Assembly: GCA_016712375.1 (NCBI GenBank)
Contig: JADJRE010000008.1
Location: 124,001-188,000, forward strand
DNA length: 64,000 nt
Direction: 5' to 3'
From: Rhodospirillales bacterium
Lineage (GTDB): Bacteria > Pseudomonadota > Alphaproteobacteria > Rhodospirillales > Defluviicoccaceae
Made by a program: the position numbers and the translations under genes. How positions within the stretch are numbered: the stretch's first letter is position 1; each line of letters begins with the position of its first letter. The notes below the pieces were generated by a model, which had not been told where the DNA came from, made no database searches, and saw only the letters and a list, made by a program, of their open reading frames with translations. This document shows, in pieces, positions 27,348-39,260 of the stretch.

Positions 27348-29801
27348 TTAAGACGCCCGTTTCTTTTCGGCTGCCGGAACGGCATCGATCGATTTGACGC
27401 CCCAGATTTGATCGGCGTACTCGGCAATCGTCCGATCCGAGCTGAATTTGCCGGCGCGGGCGATGTTCAGGATGGCCTTCTCGCTCCACCTTTCCTCATC
27501 ACGATAGAGCGCTTCCACTTGGCCCTGCATATCGATGAAGCTCCGAAGATCCGCCAGGTTCATGTAGAAGTCGCCATGTTCGAGAAGATTAGCGACGATC
27601 GGCCTGAATATCCCGGGTTCCGTCAGGCTAAAGAAATCGTTGCGAATCAAGTCGACGGCACGACGAATTTCTTCATCGGTGTCGTAGAAGTGACGCGGAT
27701 TATAGTGCGGCCGCGACTGGTCCACCTGCTCGGTTGTCAGGCCAAAGATAAAGATGTTTTCGTCGCCAACTTCTTCCTTGATCTCAACGTTAGCGCCGTC
27801 CAGCGTGCCGATCGTCAGCGCTCCGTTCATCTGGAATTTCATGTTGCCGGTGCCTGACGCTTCCATCCCGGCGGTCGAAATTTGCACGCTAAGGTCGGCA
27901 GCGGGAATGATCTTCTCCGCGAGCGAAACGCGATAGTCCGGCAGGAACACGACTTTGATCTTGTCCTGTATCTCCGGATCGTAATTGACCACGCCGGCGA
28001 TCTGGTGGATCAGCTTGATAATCAGCTTCGCCATGTAATATCCAGGCGCGGCTTTCCCGCCAAAGATGAAGGTGACAGGAACGATGTCTCGTTTATTATC
28101 CGTCTTCAGCCGGTCGTAGAGCACAATGATGTACAGGCATAGCAGTAGCTGCCGCTTGTACTCATGGATGCGCTTCACTTGCGACTGGAACATCGATGAT
28201 GGGTCAACCGTCAAGCCAATCTCGCGCTTGATATATTCTGCCAACGATTCTTTATTCGCGAGTTTGATCTGACGAATGCGCTTACGGAAGGCGGCGTCGC
28301 CTGCGTACTTTTCGAGATCGCGCAGCTTATCGAGATTAATGATCCATTCATCACCAATTTTTTCGCGGATGAGCGCCGACAAGCGCGGATTGGCTTTGAG
28401 CAGCCAGCGTCGCGGCGTGACGCCATTGGTCTTGTTATTGAAGCGATCGGGGAAAAACTCCGCGAAGGCGCGCATCAACCCGTCCTTCAACAGACGAGAG
28501 TGCAATGCGGCGACGCCGTTAGTGGAGCAGCTGCCGACCACCGCCAGGTTAGCCATCCGGACCGCCTTCTCCGGATCCTCCTGCACCAGGCTCATGCGCT
28601 TCAAGCGATCGAAGTCGCCGGGGTAGCGGGTCGCCACCTTGCGCAAAAAGCGGCTGTTGACCTCATAAATGATCTGCAGGTGCCGCGGCAGCAGACGCTC
28701 GAACATGCTCACCGGCCAACGTTCCAGCGCCTCGGGCAGCAGCGTGTGATTGGTGTAGCCGGTTGAGTTAACGGTGATTTCCCAAGCCTTGTCCCACTCG
28801 ACGTCTTCTTTGTCGAGGAAGATGCGCATCAGCTCGGCGACGACCAGCGCCGGGTGGGTGTCGTTCATCTGCACGAACACCTTGTCCGGGAACTTCAGCC
28901 AATCGTCATTCTCAACCTTGAAGCGGCGGACGATGTCCTGAACGGAGCACGAGACGAAGAAGTACTGCTGGCGAAGGCGCAATTCGCGACCGGCGTAAAC
29001 CGCGTCGCTCGGGTAGAGGACCTTGGTCAGGTTCTCCGCCATCAGCTTGTCTTCCACGGCCTCCACGTAGGAGCCGCGGCTGAAGTCACCGAAATGGAAT
29101 TCGTCGGTGGCCTTCGCCGACCACAGGCGAAGGTTGTTCACGTTGAATGAGCCATAGCCGACGATCGGCGTGTCGTACGCAATGCCAATCATCGGCCGGG
29201 CGCCAACCCAGTCCCAATGGGTCACGCCGCCGACGCGGCGCGGCTCGGCACGGCCTTCAAAGTTGACGATGTACGACAATTCCGGGTGCACGACTTCCCA
29301 AGGATTGCCCCAGCGCAGCCAGTTGTCCGGCTCCTCGACCTGGTAGCCGTTGTCGATGTGCTGCTTGAAGATGCCGTAGTCGTAGCGGATGCCGTAGCCG
29401 ATCGCCGGAAGCTTTAGCGTTGCCATGGAATCTAGAAAGCACGCAGCCAGCCGGCCCAGACCGCCATTGCCGAGCGCCGCGTCCGATTCAACGTCGCGCA
29501 GCACGTCCCAATCGAGGCCAATCTGGTTCATTGCGTCGCGGCAGGTGTCCTCGAGCAACAGGTTAATGACGTTGTTGCCCATCGCCCGTCCGATGAGGAA
29601 TTCGAGAGAGAGGTAGCAGATGCGCTTGACGTTCTGCTTGTGGTAGCTCTGCTGGGTCTGGATCCAGCGGCCGACCAGCCGGTCGCGCACGGCAAGCGCC
29701 AGCGCTTGGTAACGGTCCTGGTTGGTCGCCGTGTATTGATCCTTTGCGAGCGTGCAGCCCAGATGAAAATAGAAGCTGCGGATCAGGCTGTCCGCGTCCA
29801 T
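27348..29801 (-). CDS. glgP: Glycogen/starch phosphorylase
   Basis: PLP-dependent GT35 enzyme that releases glucose-1-phosphate from glycogen. About 817 aa. YHKQNVKRICYLSLEFLIGR and NNVINLL at the N-terminus; AALGNGGLGRLAACFLDSMATL; NDTHPALVVAELMRIF; NKTNGVTPRRWL; RIHEYKRQLL; and the PLP-lysine signature EASGTGNMKFQMNGALTIGTLDG. Start ATG 29801 (MDADSLIRSFYFHLG) fits the family; the open frame reaches up to 30014 but without conserved sequence. With glgA downstream it forms a glycogen turnover pair; glgB and glgC are not in the window. Confidence 0.93.
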   Translation of the reverse strand: MDADSLIRSFYFHLGCTLAKDQYTATNQDRYQALALAVRDRLVGRWIQTQQSYHKQNVKRICYLSLEFLIGRAMGNNVINLLLEDTCRDAMNQIGLDWDVLRDVESDAALGNGGLGRLAACFLDSMATLKLPAIGYGIRYDYGIFKQHIDNGYQVEEPDNWLRWGNPWEVVHPELSYIVNFEGRAEPRRVGGVTHWDWVGARPMIGIAYDTPIVGYGSFNVNNLRLWSAKATDEFHFGDFSRGSYVEAVEDKLMAENLTKVLYPSDAVYAGRELRLRQQYFFVSCSVQDIVRRFKVENDDWLKFPDKVFVQMNDTHPALVVAELMRIFLDKEDVEWDKAWEITVNSTGYTNHTLLPEALERWPVSMFERLLPRHLQIIYEVNSRFLRKVATRYPGDFDRLKRMSLVQEDPEKAVRMANLAVVGSCSTNGVAALHSRLLKDGLMRAFAEFFPDRFNNKTNGVTPRRWLLKANPRLSALIREKIGDEWIINLDKLRDLEKYAGDAAFRKRIRQIKLANKESLAEYIKREIGLTVDPSSMFQSQVKRIHEYKRQLLLCLYIIVLYDRLKTDNKRDIVPVTFIFGGKAAPGYYMAKLIIKLIHQIAGVVNYDPEIQDKIKVVFLPDYRVSLAEKIIPAADLSVQISTAGMEASGTGNMKFQMNGALTIGTLDGANVEIKEEVGDENIFIFGLTTEQVDQSRPHYNPRHFYDTDEEIRRAVDLIRNDFFSLTEPGIFRPIVANLLEHGDFYMNLADLRSFIDMQGQVEALYRDEERWSEKAILNIARAGKFSSDRTIAEYADQIWGVKSIDAVPAAEKKRAS

Positions 29802-30066
29802 TCCGCTCTGGTCATTGACGACGCTCAGTTCCAATTCCGCGCTTTTGCTGGGTCTGGCGGTCCCTCGACTTTCATTCTGTGGCTCTCCCTGATTGACGTG
29901 GCTCGCCAGCGGTATCGACCCGACCAATAGCCGGCCTTCGACACGCCGTCTGTCATTTCCGCCGAAGCGTATACCCCGCCGCTCTCGACAGGTCCACGAA
30001 ACAAGGCATGCCACAGCGAGTGATTCTCATACTGGCGGGAAAGAGTCGTCGTCGAGACAGCAGCGG

Positions 30067-31236
30067 CTAACGTTCGGGGACAGTGACCCGAGCGCCGAGT
30101 TCGCGCTGCCGCAACGCCATCGCGGCGGCAGCGGCGAGTAAGACGACCGACAACAGCAGGCCGGCCCGGAGGCCGCTGGGGCCGTCGGACATTACTCCCG
30201 CCAGCACCGGGCCAAGGCATTGGCCAAGCGCGAAGGCGACGGTCAACGCGCCGATGACCCGCGTCCAGCTCCCTGGCGGTGTCGCCCGGCGGGCGACATG
30301 GGTGACAGCGGTAACGACAGCCAGAAATGATCCGCCGAAGAGCGCGGCCGAGGCGAAGGCCGCCGGTATACTGGTTGCCGCAAGCGGCAGGGTCGCACCC
30401 AGCACAAGCACCAGCAGCACCACGAACACTCCGCGACCGGCGGGGAGGCGGGCCAGGATAGGGCCCCAGACGAACGCCGCGCCAACGGCGGCAGCCCCGA
30501 GGATTGCCCAGAATGCCATGATCTGCGCCTCTGTCGCGCCACCGCCGCGCAGGAAGGCGACAATGAATGTCATGTACGCGATGTAGCCCGATCCAGACAG
30601 GCCGTAGGCGACGAAAATAGGAGCGAGAGGTCGAAATCGAAAGCGTTCGTCGGCGAGCCCGGACGTGCTGTTGGACGGTGCGCGGGCAAGGGCTGGCGAT
30701 GCGGCGACCGCCGCAAGCAGCGTCGCCGCGCCGAGAGCCAGCCAGCCGCCTGGCCAATCAGTCGCGGCTCCCCCCGTGCCATAGCGGACGACGGGCCCGG
30801 AAAGAAGAATGCCAATGCCGGGGCCGGCGAAGTAGACTGCGAGCAGCAAGGCGGATCGACCGGCGCCGGCGGAGACTCCCGCCATGGCGGCGAGTCCGCC
30901 GCCAGCAACGAACACCACAGCTCCAGCGGCACCGGCAGCGATGCGCAGTGCCAGCAAAGTGTAAAGGTCGCGCGTAGCCGCCGACAGCATCAGCGCTACC
31001 GCCGTTGCGAGCAGCGCGAGGAGGAACGCGCGCTTCGTGCCGAGTCTTCGGGCGACGGCCGCCGCGATCAACGCGCCACCGAGATAACCCAAGGCGTTGG
31101 CGCCATTGACTGCGCCAGCTTGGGCATAGCTCCAGCCAAGATCGACGCGCATCGACGGCAGCAGCAAGGCGTACGCGAAGCGCCCGAACCCCAGCGCGGC
31201 CGCTGGTCCAAGCGCCAGTCCAAGCGCCACCCACAA
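30067..31236 (-). CDS. MFS transporter, YbfB/YjiJ type
   Basis: 389 aa, 12 predicted helices. GPAAALGFGRFAYALLLPSMR is the characteristic first helix of this subfamily. NALGYLGGALIAAAVARRLGTKRAFL is the loop 2-3 region (MFS motif A-like), and the repeat in the second half includes GLSGSGYIAYMTFIVAFLR. Substrate unknown; relatives are annotated as putative efflux or sugar transporters. The start is uncertain: TTG 31236 or GTG 31230 as read, or ATG 31328 (MPQPSAYPTVPP) if a one-base error near 31255 is assumed. Confidence 0.83.
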   Translation of the reverse strand: MWVALGLALGPAAALGFGRFAYALLLPSMRVDLGWSYAQAGAVNGANALGYLGGALIAAAVARRLGTKRAFLLALLATAVALMLSAATRDLYTLLALRIAAGAAGAVVFVAGGGLAAMAGVSAGAGRSALLLAVYFAGPGIGILLSGPVVRYGTGGAATDWPGGWLALGAATLLAAVAASPALARAPSNSTSGLADERFRFRPLAPIFVAYGLSGSGYIAYMTFIVAFLRGGGATEAQIMAFWAILGAAAVGAAFVWGPILARLPAGRGVFVVLLVLVLGATLPLAATSIPAAFASAALFGGSFLAVVTAVTHVARRATPPGSWTRVIGALTVAFALGQCLGPVLAGVMSDGPSGLRAGLLLSVVLLAAAAAMALRQRELGARVTVPER

Positions 31237-31478
31237 CGGATTGGACGATGCGGATCTGTGGACGGTTCCGCTGCGGAGGCAGTGTCAGGCGAGGGCGGTA
31301 CCGTGGGATAGGCACTCGGTTGCGGCATGAGCTGAACTAACTACAGAAATGCAACTGCACACACATATGGGCGCGCTTGCGCGAGGAAGAGCCATATCAC
31401 GCACCCGGGACAACGCCAGGTTACCGGGCAGGTTCGCATAGGGGGACGACAGGGACGCTTGGGAGGAAGCGCCTGCGG

Positions 31479-31799
31479 ATGCATACTTCCGGCGCCGGCA
31501 GGCCGGAGACGGTCGATGGGTCCGGCTTCTGCCGGGAGGACGTCCTCTTGTTCATGCGCGATGTGAGCCTGGCGATCGACGATATTTACGTGCCGGTGAA
31601 GCGGCGGCAGACGCTTGATGACGCGCGAGTTCAGGCGCTTGCCGAGAGCATCCTGGAGAACGGGCAGCAAACGCCGATCTGGGTACGCCGCGACGAAGGC
31701 CGCTACGTCATGGTCGAGGGGTTGCATCGCCTGGAGGCCTGCAGGACGCTGGGCGAGAAAACAATTACCGCCGTCCTGGTGCAGGCACGCCGGTTCTAG
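31479..31799 (+). CDS. Small solo ParB/Srx-domain protein
   Basis: About 106 aa. The core RDVSLAIDDIYVPVKRRQTLD, then ALAESILENGQQTPIWVRR, and the nucleotide-binding box MVEGLHRLEACRTLGEK match the N-terminal ParB-like fold (the G-x-HR-x2-A box). The helix-turn-helix and dimerisation domains of a true partition ParB are absent, and there is no parA nearby. ATG 31479 follows GGAGGA; ATG 31554 is a shorter alternative. Function unknown. It is followed 57 bases later by a hydrolase gene in the same direction. Confidence 0.72.
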   Translation: MHTSGAGRPETVDGSGFCREDVLLFMRDVSLAIDDIYVPVKRRQTLDDARVQALAESILENGQQTPIWVRRDEGRYVMVEGLHRLEACRTLGEKTITAVLVQARRF

Positions 31800-31856
31800 A
31801 GCGCTGCCGCCCTGCACATTTGCAACTGTGGGTATCGAAACCGGGAAGGAGCGCTG

Positions 31857-32939
31857 ATGCTCGGGATAATGGTGGAGCTGTTGCTGGTCGCGGGTGTTGC
31901 GCTGATGTCATCAAACGTTCGGGCGGACGCGGACGCGGCTACGGCTCTGCCGGCTGCGCCGTCGCCCGGACGCCAGATCAACCGCTTCGTGCCGGTTCCG
32001 AAGACGATCAGTGCGGAAGCGCAGGCGGTGCTCGCCGGGCCGCTGAGCCCGATCGCCGGCGTCGTCCCCAGCTCTCCGGAGGCCTGGAAGGCGTTGATCG
32101 CCGAGATCGAGGCCGAGACTTGGACGAGCCTCGTGCAGCCAGCCCTGGAACTTTATCCGGTAAACATCGAACGCAAGACCATTGCCGGCGTCCCCGTGGC
32201 GGTGGTGACACCGAAGGGCCGTGTGTCGAATGCGAATGCGCGGCGAATCGTCCTCAACCTCCACGGCGGCGCCTACATCGTCAACGCCGGGAAGAATAGC
32301 GTGATCGAGGCTATCCCTATCGCCAGCCTGCTCGGCACGACGGTAATCGCCGTCGATTACCGGATGCCGCCGGACCATCCGTTCCCGGCGGCGCTCGACG
32401 ATTCCTACGCCGTGTATCGGACGTTGATCCGCTCGCATGATCGGCGGCGCTTTGCTGTCTATGGTACGTCTGCGGGTGGCGGGCTCACGGTCGCAACCCT
32501 ATTGCGGGCGCGTAGCGAGGGGGTTGCGATGCCGGCGGCGGTGGCGCTGGTCTCACCGTGGTCGGACATCGGCCCGGTGGGCGACAGTCTCGGTACCAAC
32601 GCGGTCGTCGACCCGACGCTTGTGCAGTACGACGGCCTCTTGCGTGCCGCAGCCGAACTGTACGCTGACGGTACCGACCTTGGCGATCCCAGCCTGTCGC
32701 CGGTATACGGCCGCTTCGCGACGTGGTTCCCATCGACGCTGTTGCTGTCCGGATCCCGTGACCTGCTGCTGAGCGGCACCACCCGGCTGCACCAGCGCCT
32801 GGTACAGTCCGGGGTTAACGCCGAGCTGCATCTGTTCGAGGCACTGTGGCATGACTTTCCGGTGAGCTACGGCGTGCCAGAATCAGCGGAAGGCTGGAAG
32901 CTGGTTGCCCGCTTCCTCGACCAAAGACTTGCTCGCTGA
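31857..32939 (+). CDS. Exported alpha/beta hydrolase (hormone-sensitive-lipase type)
   Basis: 360 aa. A signal peptide occupies residues 1-23 (MVELLLVAGVALMSSNVRA). IVLNLHGGAYIVN supplies the HGG oxyanion motif; VDYRMPPDHPFPAALDD is typical of HSL/acetyl-esterase enzymes; YGTSAGGG carries the nucleophile Ser; LLLSGSRDLLL the Asp; ALWHDFPV the His. A carboxylesterase acting in the periplasm is the likely role; substrate unknown. Good ribosome site GGAAGGAG just ahead of ATG 31857. Confidence 0.88.
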   Translation: MLGIMVELLLVAGVALMSSNVRADADAATALPAAPSPGRQINRFVPVPKTISAEAQAVLAGPLSPIAGVVPSSPEAWKALIAEIEAETWTSLVQPALELYPVNIERKTIAGVPVAVVTPKGRVSNANARRIVLNLHGGAYIVNAGKNSVIEAIPIASLLGTTVIAVDYRMPPDHPFPAALDDSYAVYRTLIRSHDRRRFAVYGTSAGGGLTVATLLRARSEGVAMPAAVALVSPWSDIGPVGDSLGTNAVVDPTLVQYDGLLRAAAELYADGTDLGDPSLSPVYGRFATWFPSTLLLSGSRDLLLSGTTRLHQRLVQSGVNAELHLFEALWHDFPVSYGVPESAEGWKLVARFLDQRLAR

Positions 32940-33046
32940 TCGCCGTCCTCGCTGATCGGGGTGCGGTTGGCGTAACCTACGCCTCGGCCGCGCTCTTCCT
33001 CGCGGCGCCGGTTGCGCGACGGGTCGGCGAAGCTTAGGTTGCGCTC

Positions 33047-33760
33047 ATGTCCACCCCCGTCATCGGTATTACCCTCGACCGCGAGGAGCCCGGCGGCTAC
33101 TCGAAGTTTCCATGGCTGGCGCTGCGCGAGAACTACGCACGTGCGGTCGCCGAGGCCGGGGGACTGCCGGTGCTGCTGCCGCACCAAGCCGACCGCATCA
33201 ACGAATATCTGGATCTCGTCCATGGCCTGATCGTCTCCGGCGGCGCCTTCGATATTGACCCGGCGGTGTTCGGCGCTTCCCACCGGCACGCCACGGTAAC
33301 CACCAAAGACGCGCGCACCGCCTTCGAGTTGGGCATCACGCGCGGCGCACTAGCACGCGAGACGCCGATCCTCGGTATTTGCGGTGGTCAGCAGCTGCTG
33401 CACGTGGCGCTGGGCGGTACGCTGATCCAGCATATCCCGGACGAGGTGCCGGGTGCGCTGGCGCACGAGCAGCCGAACCCGCGCGACGAGCCGGGACACC
33501 GGGTGCGCATCCTGCCGGGGACGCGGCTGCATGAAATCGTCGGCGCCGACGAACTCGCGGTGAACAGTGCACATCATCAGGCGGCCAAGGACGTACCGAT
33601 TGGCGTGCGGGTGAGCGCTGTCGCCGACGATGGAGTAATTGAAGCGATCGAGGCTGCCGACAAGCCCTTCTGCATCGGTGTGCAGTGGCATCCGGAGTTC
33701 TCGTTGTCCGACGGCGATCGCCGCCTGTTTGTCGCGTTCATCGATGCCGCGCGCGGCTGA
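33047..33760 (+). CDS. Class I glutamine amidotransferase-like hydrolase (gamma-glutamyl-GABA hydrolase family)
   Basis: 237 aa. VIGITLDREEPGGYSKFPW is the start. GLIVSGGAFDIDPAVFG, then the nucleophile elbow LGICGGQQLLHVALGGTL with the catalytic Cys, VNSAHHQAAKDV, and GVQWHPEFSLSDGDRRLF with the catalytic His and Glu. PuuD, the best-known member, hydrolyses gamma-glutamyl-GABA in putrescine breakdown; no other puu genes are near, so the substrate is open. Its stop overlaps the start of rluB by 17 bases. Confidence 0.87.
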   Translation: MSTPVIGITLDREEPGGYSKFPWLALRENYARAVAEAGGLPVLLPHQADRINEYLDLVHGLIVSGGAFDIDPAVFGASHRHATVTTKDARTAFELGITRGALARETPILGICGGQQLLHVALGGTLIQHIPDEVPGALAHEQPNPRDEPGHRVRILPGTRLHEIVGADELAVNSAHHQAAKDVPIGVRVSAVADDGVIEAIEAADKPFCIGVQWHPEFSLSDGDRRLFVAFIDAARG

Positions 33761-34497
33761 CCCGGCGCCGGCGGCGGGAGGCGAGCGCATCGCCAAGGTG
33801 ATTGCGCGGGCCGGCCTGTGCTCGCGGCGCGAGGCGGAGCAGTGGATTGAGGCCGGCCGCGTGAGCGTCAACGGCCGCATCCTGACGAGCCCGGCGCTTA
33901 ACGTCGAAGCCGGCGATCAGGTAATCGTCGACGGCGCGCTACTGCCGGAGCGCGGACGCGTTCGGTTGTGGCGCTACCATAAGCCGCCGGGGCTGGTGAC
34001 ATCGCACAGCGATCCGCAGGGCCGGGCCACGGTGTTCCAGAAGCTTCCCGAAGAGCTCGGCCGGGTGATCTCGGTCGGCCGCCTCGACCTTACCTCGGAA
34101 GGGCTGCTGCTGCTCACCAACGATGGCGATCTTGCACGTCACATGGAGCTGCCGTCGACCGGCTGGACGCGGCGCTACCGGGTGCGTGTGCACGGCCAGG
34201 TCGACGAAGGGGCGCTTGCCCGCCTGGCCGGCGGCATCACCGTCGACGGCGTTCGCTACGGACCCATCGAAGCGGCGCTGGAGCGGGTGCAGGGCGCCAA
34301 TGCCTGGCTGTCGATGGCGCTGCATGAGGGCAAGAACCGGGAAATCCGCAAGGTGCTGATGGCGCTTCGGCTTGACGTCGGGCGGCTGATCCGAGTTGCT
34401 TACGGACCGTTTCAGGCTGGGCCTGCTGGAACGCGGCGAGGTCGACGCGGTGCCCGGGAAGGTGCTGCGCGAACAGCTCGGCAAGCGGTGGGGATGA
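33744..34497 (+). CDS. rluB: 23S rRNA pseudouridine synthase, RluB/RsuA family (frameshifted near the end)
   Basis: N-terminal S4 RNA-binding domain (ERIAKVIARAGLCSRREAEQWIEAGRVSVNG). Catalytic domain with VISVGRLDLTSEGLLLLTNDGDLA containing the catalytic Asp, and HEGKNREIRKVL. As read, the frame runs on into the next gene and looks like a fusion. One base fewer at ~34418 (after GPFQ) gives LGLLERGEVDAVPGKVL and a stop at 34495-34497, the normal family ending. Its TGA overlaps the rsmD ATG (ATGA). Confidence 0.88.
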
Positions 34498-35099
34498 CCA
34501 CCCGCATCATCGCCGGCAAACACCGGGGACGGCCGCTGAAGATCCCGCCCGGCGGTGCGGTACGACCCACCGCCGACCGGGTCCGGGAGGCGCTGTTCAA
34601 CATTCTGACCCACGGCATCGAGTGGCCTGGCCTTGATGGCGTCAGCGTGCTCGACGTCTTCGCCGGAAGTGGTGCCTGCGGTCTGGAAGCGCTGTCGCGG
34701 GGTGCTGAACACGCCACCTTCGTCGATATCGACGGCGCGGTGCTGCTAACCATCCGCCGCAACGCCGCAGCCGTCGGCGAGGCGTGGTCGGTGACAATGC
34801 TGAAGTTGGACGCTATCCGGCTGCCGCCGCCGCCCGGAGCGGCGAAGACGCCCTGTGCGCTGGCCTTTCTCGATCCGCCGTATGAAAGCGGGCTAGCCAG
34901 CCCGGCGCTGCAGGGCTTGGCGACGCGCCACTGGCTGGGGCCCGGCGCGATCGCGGTGGTCGAGGTGGCGGCGCGCGAGCCGCTAGTTGTACCGCCGGGA
35001 TACGTTTCGTTGGATGAGCGGACGTACGGCGCGGCGCGGCTGGTGTTCCTCCGGCTGGGAGAGACATCTACCAGCGCAACGTCATTCGCCCGCGGCTGA
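34494..35099 (+). CDS. rsmD: 16S rRNA (guanine(966)-N2)-methyltransferase RsmD
   Basis: 201 aa. TRIIAGKHRGRPLKIPPG is the standard RsmD start; RPTADRVREALFNIL; SAM-binding VLDVFAGSGACGLEALSRGA; catalytic DPPY in LAFLDPPYESG. Coupled to rluB by an ATGA overlap, a common pairing in alphaproteobacteria. Its 3' end overlaps the convergent retropepsin gene by 32 bases. Confidence 0.93.
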   Translation: MTTRIIAGKHRGRPLKIPPGGAVRPTADRVREALFNILTHGIEWPGLDGVSVLDVFAGSGACGLEALSRGAEHATFVDIDGAVLLTIRRNAAAVGEAWSVTMLKLDAIRLPPPPGAAKTPCALAFLDPPYESGLASPALQGLATRHWLGPGAIAVVEVAAREPLVVPPGYVSLDERTYGAARLVFLRLGETSTSATSFARG

Positions 35100-35568
35100 C
35101 CTCGTAGCCGCGCAGCCGGGCGAGAAAGCTTGCGCCGAGCAGCGACACGTCCATCGGCTGCCTGCTGACCGAGGCACGGACGTCACGCATCACGAGATCG
35201 CCGATAACAACCTCGTCCAACACGACCGGCGCGGCGCGGACGGTTCCGCCGGGGGTACTGTATATTTCGGTGAAGTCGCGCTCGCCGACGCGCAGCCCCA
35301 GGCGCCCCGCGTCGTCGGCGCGCAACACCACGTGGCTGGCGCCGGTATCCACCAAAAACCGCACCGGCCGGCCATTCACCCGCGCGCTCACCAGGTCGTG
35401 ACCGCGGGCATCCGCCTTCAGGATCAGTTCGCCGGGCGCACTGGCGATCGGCTCTTCTCTAGGGACGCTCGGCAGCAAAGTGAACAGCTGCTGGACAGCT
35501 GCCCGGTCGCCCAGCGCCACCAGGCACAGGAGCCCGGCGCAGGTGGCATTCAGGAGGGTGTGCAGCAT
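35068..35568 (-). CDS. Retropepsin-like clan AA aspartic protease, membrane-anchored or secreted
   Basis: 166 aa. A hydrophobic N-terminus (LLNATCAGLLCLVALG) serves as signal or anchor. The protease core has VNGRPVRFLVDTGASHVVL with the D-T-G-A catalytic motif, then VVIGDLVMRDVRASV and SLLGASFLARLRGYEV. This is the TIGR02281-type single-domain retropepsin common in alphaproteobacteria, which would act as a dimer. Substrate unknown. Confidence 0.87.
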   Translation of the reverse strand: MLHTLLNATCAGLLCLVALGDRAAVQQLFTLLPSVPREEPIASAPGELILKADARGHDLVSARVNGRPVRFLVDTGASHVVLRADDAGRLGLRVGERDFTEIYSTPGGTVRAAPVVLDEVVIGDLVMRDVRASVSRQPMDVSLLGASFLARLRGYEVSRGRMTLRW

Positions 35569-35653
35569 CCAGTGGCTCGCCGCTTATCGATCAAAGGCTG
35601 CACCAAGTGAGCTCCTGATCGTCCACTGGAACATATAGGAATCGCGGGAACGC

Positions 35654-37458
<1,805 letters not shown>

Positions 37459-37459
<1 letters not shown>

Positions 37460-39106
37460 CAATCGCCCCGCCGCAGCTCCTTGTAGGCATTGATCAGGCC
37501 GTTGGTCGACGCGTCATGCCCGGACACTGCGTCGTCGCCGCCCAGTTCCGGCAGAATAACCTTCGCCAGCTGCTTGCCCAGTTCGACACCCCACTGGTCG
37601 AACGAGTTGATCCCCCAGATCACCCCTTGGGTGAAGATCTTGTGTTCGTAGAGCGCGATCAGCATGCCGAGCGTGTAGGGATCGATGCGCCGGACGAGGA
37701 TCGAGTTGGTTGGCCGGTTACCATCGAACACCTTGTGCGGCGCCAGCACGTCAATGGCAGCGGCGTTGAATCCCTGCGCCTTGAGCTCGGCGCGGACCTC
37801 CACGTCCGTCTTGCCGCGCATCAGCGCTTCCGTCTGCGCGAAGAAGTTGGACAGCAGGATCTGGTGATGCTCGCCAATGCGGTTGTGCGACTGCGCGGGC
37901 GCGATGAAGTCGCACGGCACCAGGCGGGTGCTCTGATGCACCAGTTGGTAGAACGAGTGCTGGCCGTTGGTGCCCGGTTCACCGAACAGGATCGGCCCGG
38001 TCTTGTAGTCGACGCGACCGCCGTCCTTACGGACATACTTGCCGTTGCTCTCCATGTCCGCCTGTTGCAGGAAGGCGGGCAGGCGATGCAGGTACTGGTC
38101 GTATGGCAGCACCGCATAGGTCTCGGCGCCGAGGAAGTCAGTATTCCAAATGCCGATCAGTGCCAGCAGGACCGGCATATTGACCGCGGGCGGGGCGGTG
38201 CGGAAGTGCTCGTCCATCGCCCGGCCGCCGGCAAGCAAGGCGTCGAAGCGATCCATGCCGACGGCAATGGCGATGGACATGCCGATCGCCGACCACAGCG
38301 AGAAGCGGCCGCCGACCCAGTCCCAGAAGGCGAACATGTTGGCCGGATCGATGCCGAAGGCTCGCACCTCCTTCTCGTTGGTGGAAAGCGCCACGAAGTG
38401 TTTTGGCCACTGCCGCCTCGCCCAACGTACCGACCAGCCAGGCGCGCGCCGACAGCGCATTGCTGATCGTCTCCTGGGTGGTAAAGGTCTTGGACGCGAC
38501 GATGAACAGCGTCGTTTCCGGCGTCAGGTGTTTCAGTGTCTCGGCGATGTGGGTTCCATCAACGTTGGAGACGAAGTGCACCTGCAGGCCCGGCTGATGG
38601 TATGGCTTCAGCGCCTCCGAAACCATGACCGGCCCGAGGTCAGAGCCGCCGATGCCGATGTTAACGACGTCGGTGATGGCAAGACCCCCGTGGCCGCGCC
38701 AGGCGCCGCTGCGCACGGCATCAGAGAACGCCCGCATCTGCTCGCGTACCCGCACCACCTCTGGCATGACGTCGATGCCATCGACCATGATCGGCCGATC
38801 GAGCGTGTTGCGCAGCGCGACGTGCAGCACCGCGCGGCCCTCGGTAGCGTTGATCTTCTCGCCTTCGAACATCTTCTGCCGCCAGCCGTCGAGATCACCT
38901 TCCTTCGCCAGCGCCACCAGCAGGCGCAGCGTTTCGTCGGTCAGGCGATTCTTTGAATAATCGAGCAGCATGTCGCCCAGGCGCAGCGAAAGACGGGCGA
39001 AACGCTGCGGATCCGCCGCGAACAACCCGCGCATATGAACATCGCGTTGTGCCCGGCTGTGCTCTTCCAGCGCCTTCCAGGCTTGCGAACTGCTGATCGA
39101 CGGCAT
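37459..39106 (-). CDS. pgi: Glucose-6-phosphate isomerase (frameshifted)
   Basis: Interconverts glucose-6-P and fructose-6-P. About 549 aa when joined. N-terminal part: MPSISSSQAWKALEEHS, NIGIGGSDLGPVMVSEAL, VSNVDGTHIAETL, SKTFTTQETISNA. At ~38402 the frame slips in an AAAA run: GEAAVAKTLRG should read EAAVAKHFVALSTNEKEV. The second part has the PGI signatures DWVGGRFSLWSAIG and NSFDQWGVELGKQLA. It links glycogen-derived glucose phosphate to central metabolism. Confidence 0.93.
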
Positions 39107-39260
39107 GTTTATCCCCTGTCCCGGTGATTTTCGTGAAGCGGCGGTCGCCGCTGACGGGGACATTAACAAAGCTACCGCGCGACGGCCACCATGCGGGTCG
39201 CACCTCCGTGGCGGATCGGGCATTCTTGCGTGTCTTTCGTAGGGTGAGGGGGGACAGCAG

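Noticed and set aside
33744..35099. Apparent fusion of RluB and RsmD into one long protein
   Set aside because: Removing one base near 34418 restores the normal RluB ending and a TGA that overlaps the rsmD ATG. The two genes are coupled neighbours, and the fusion is produced by an indel.
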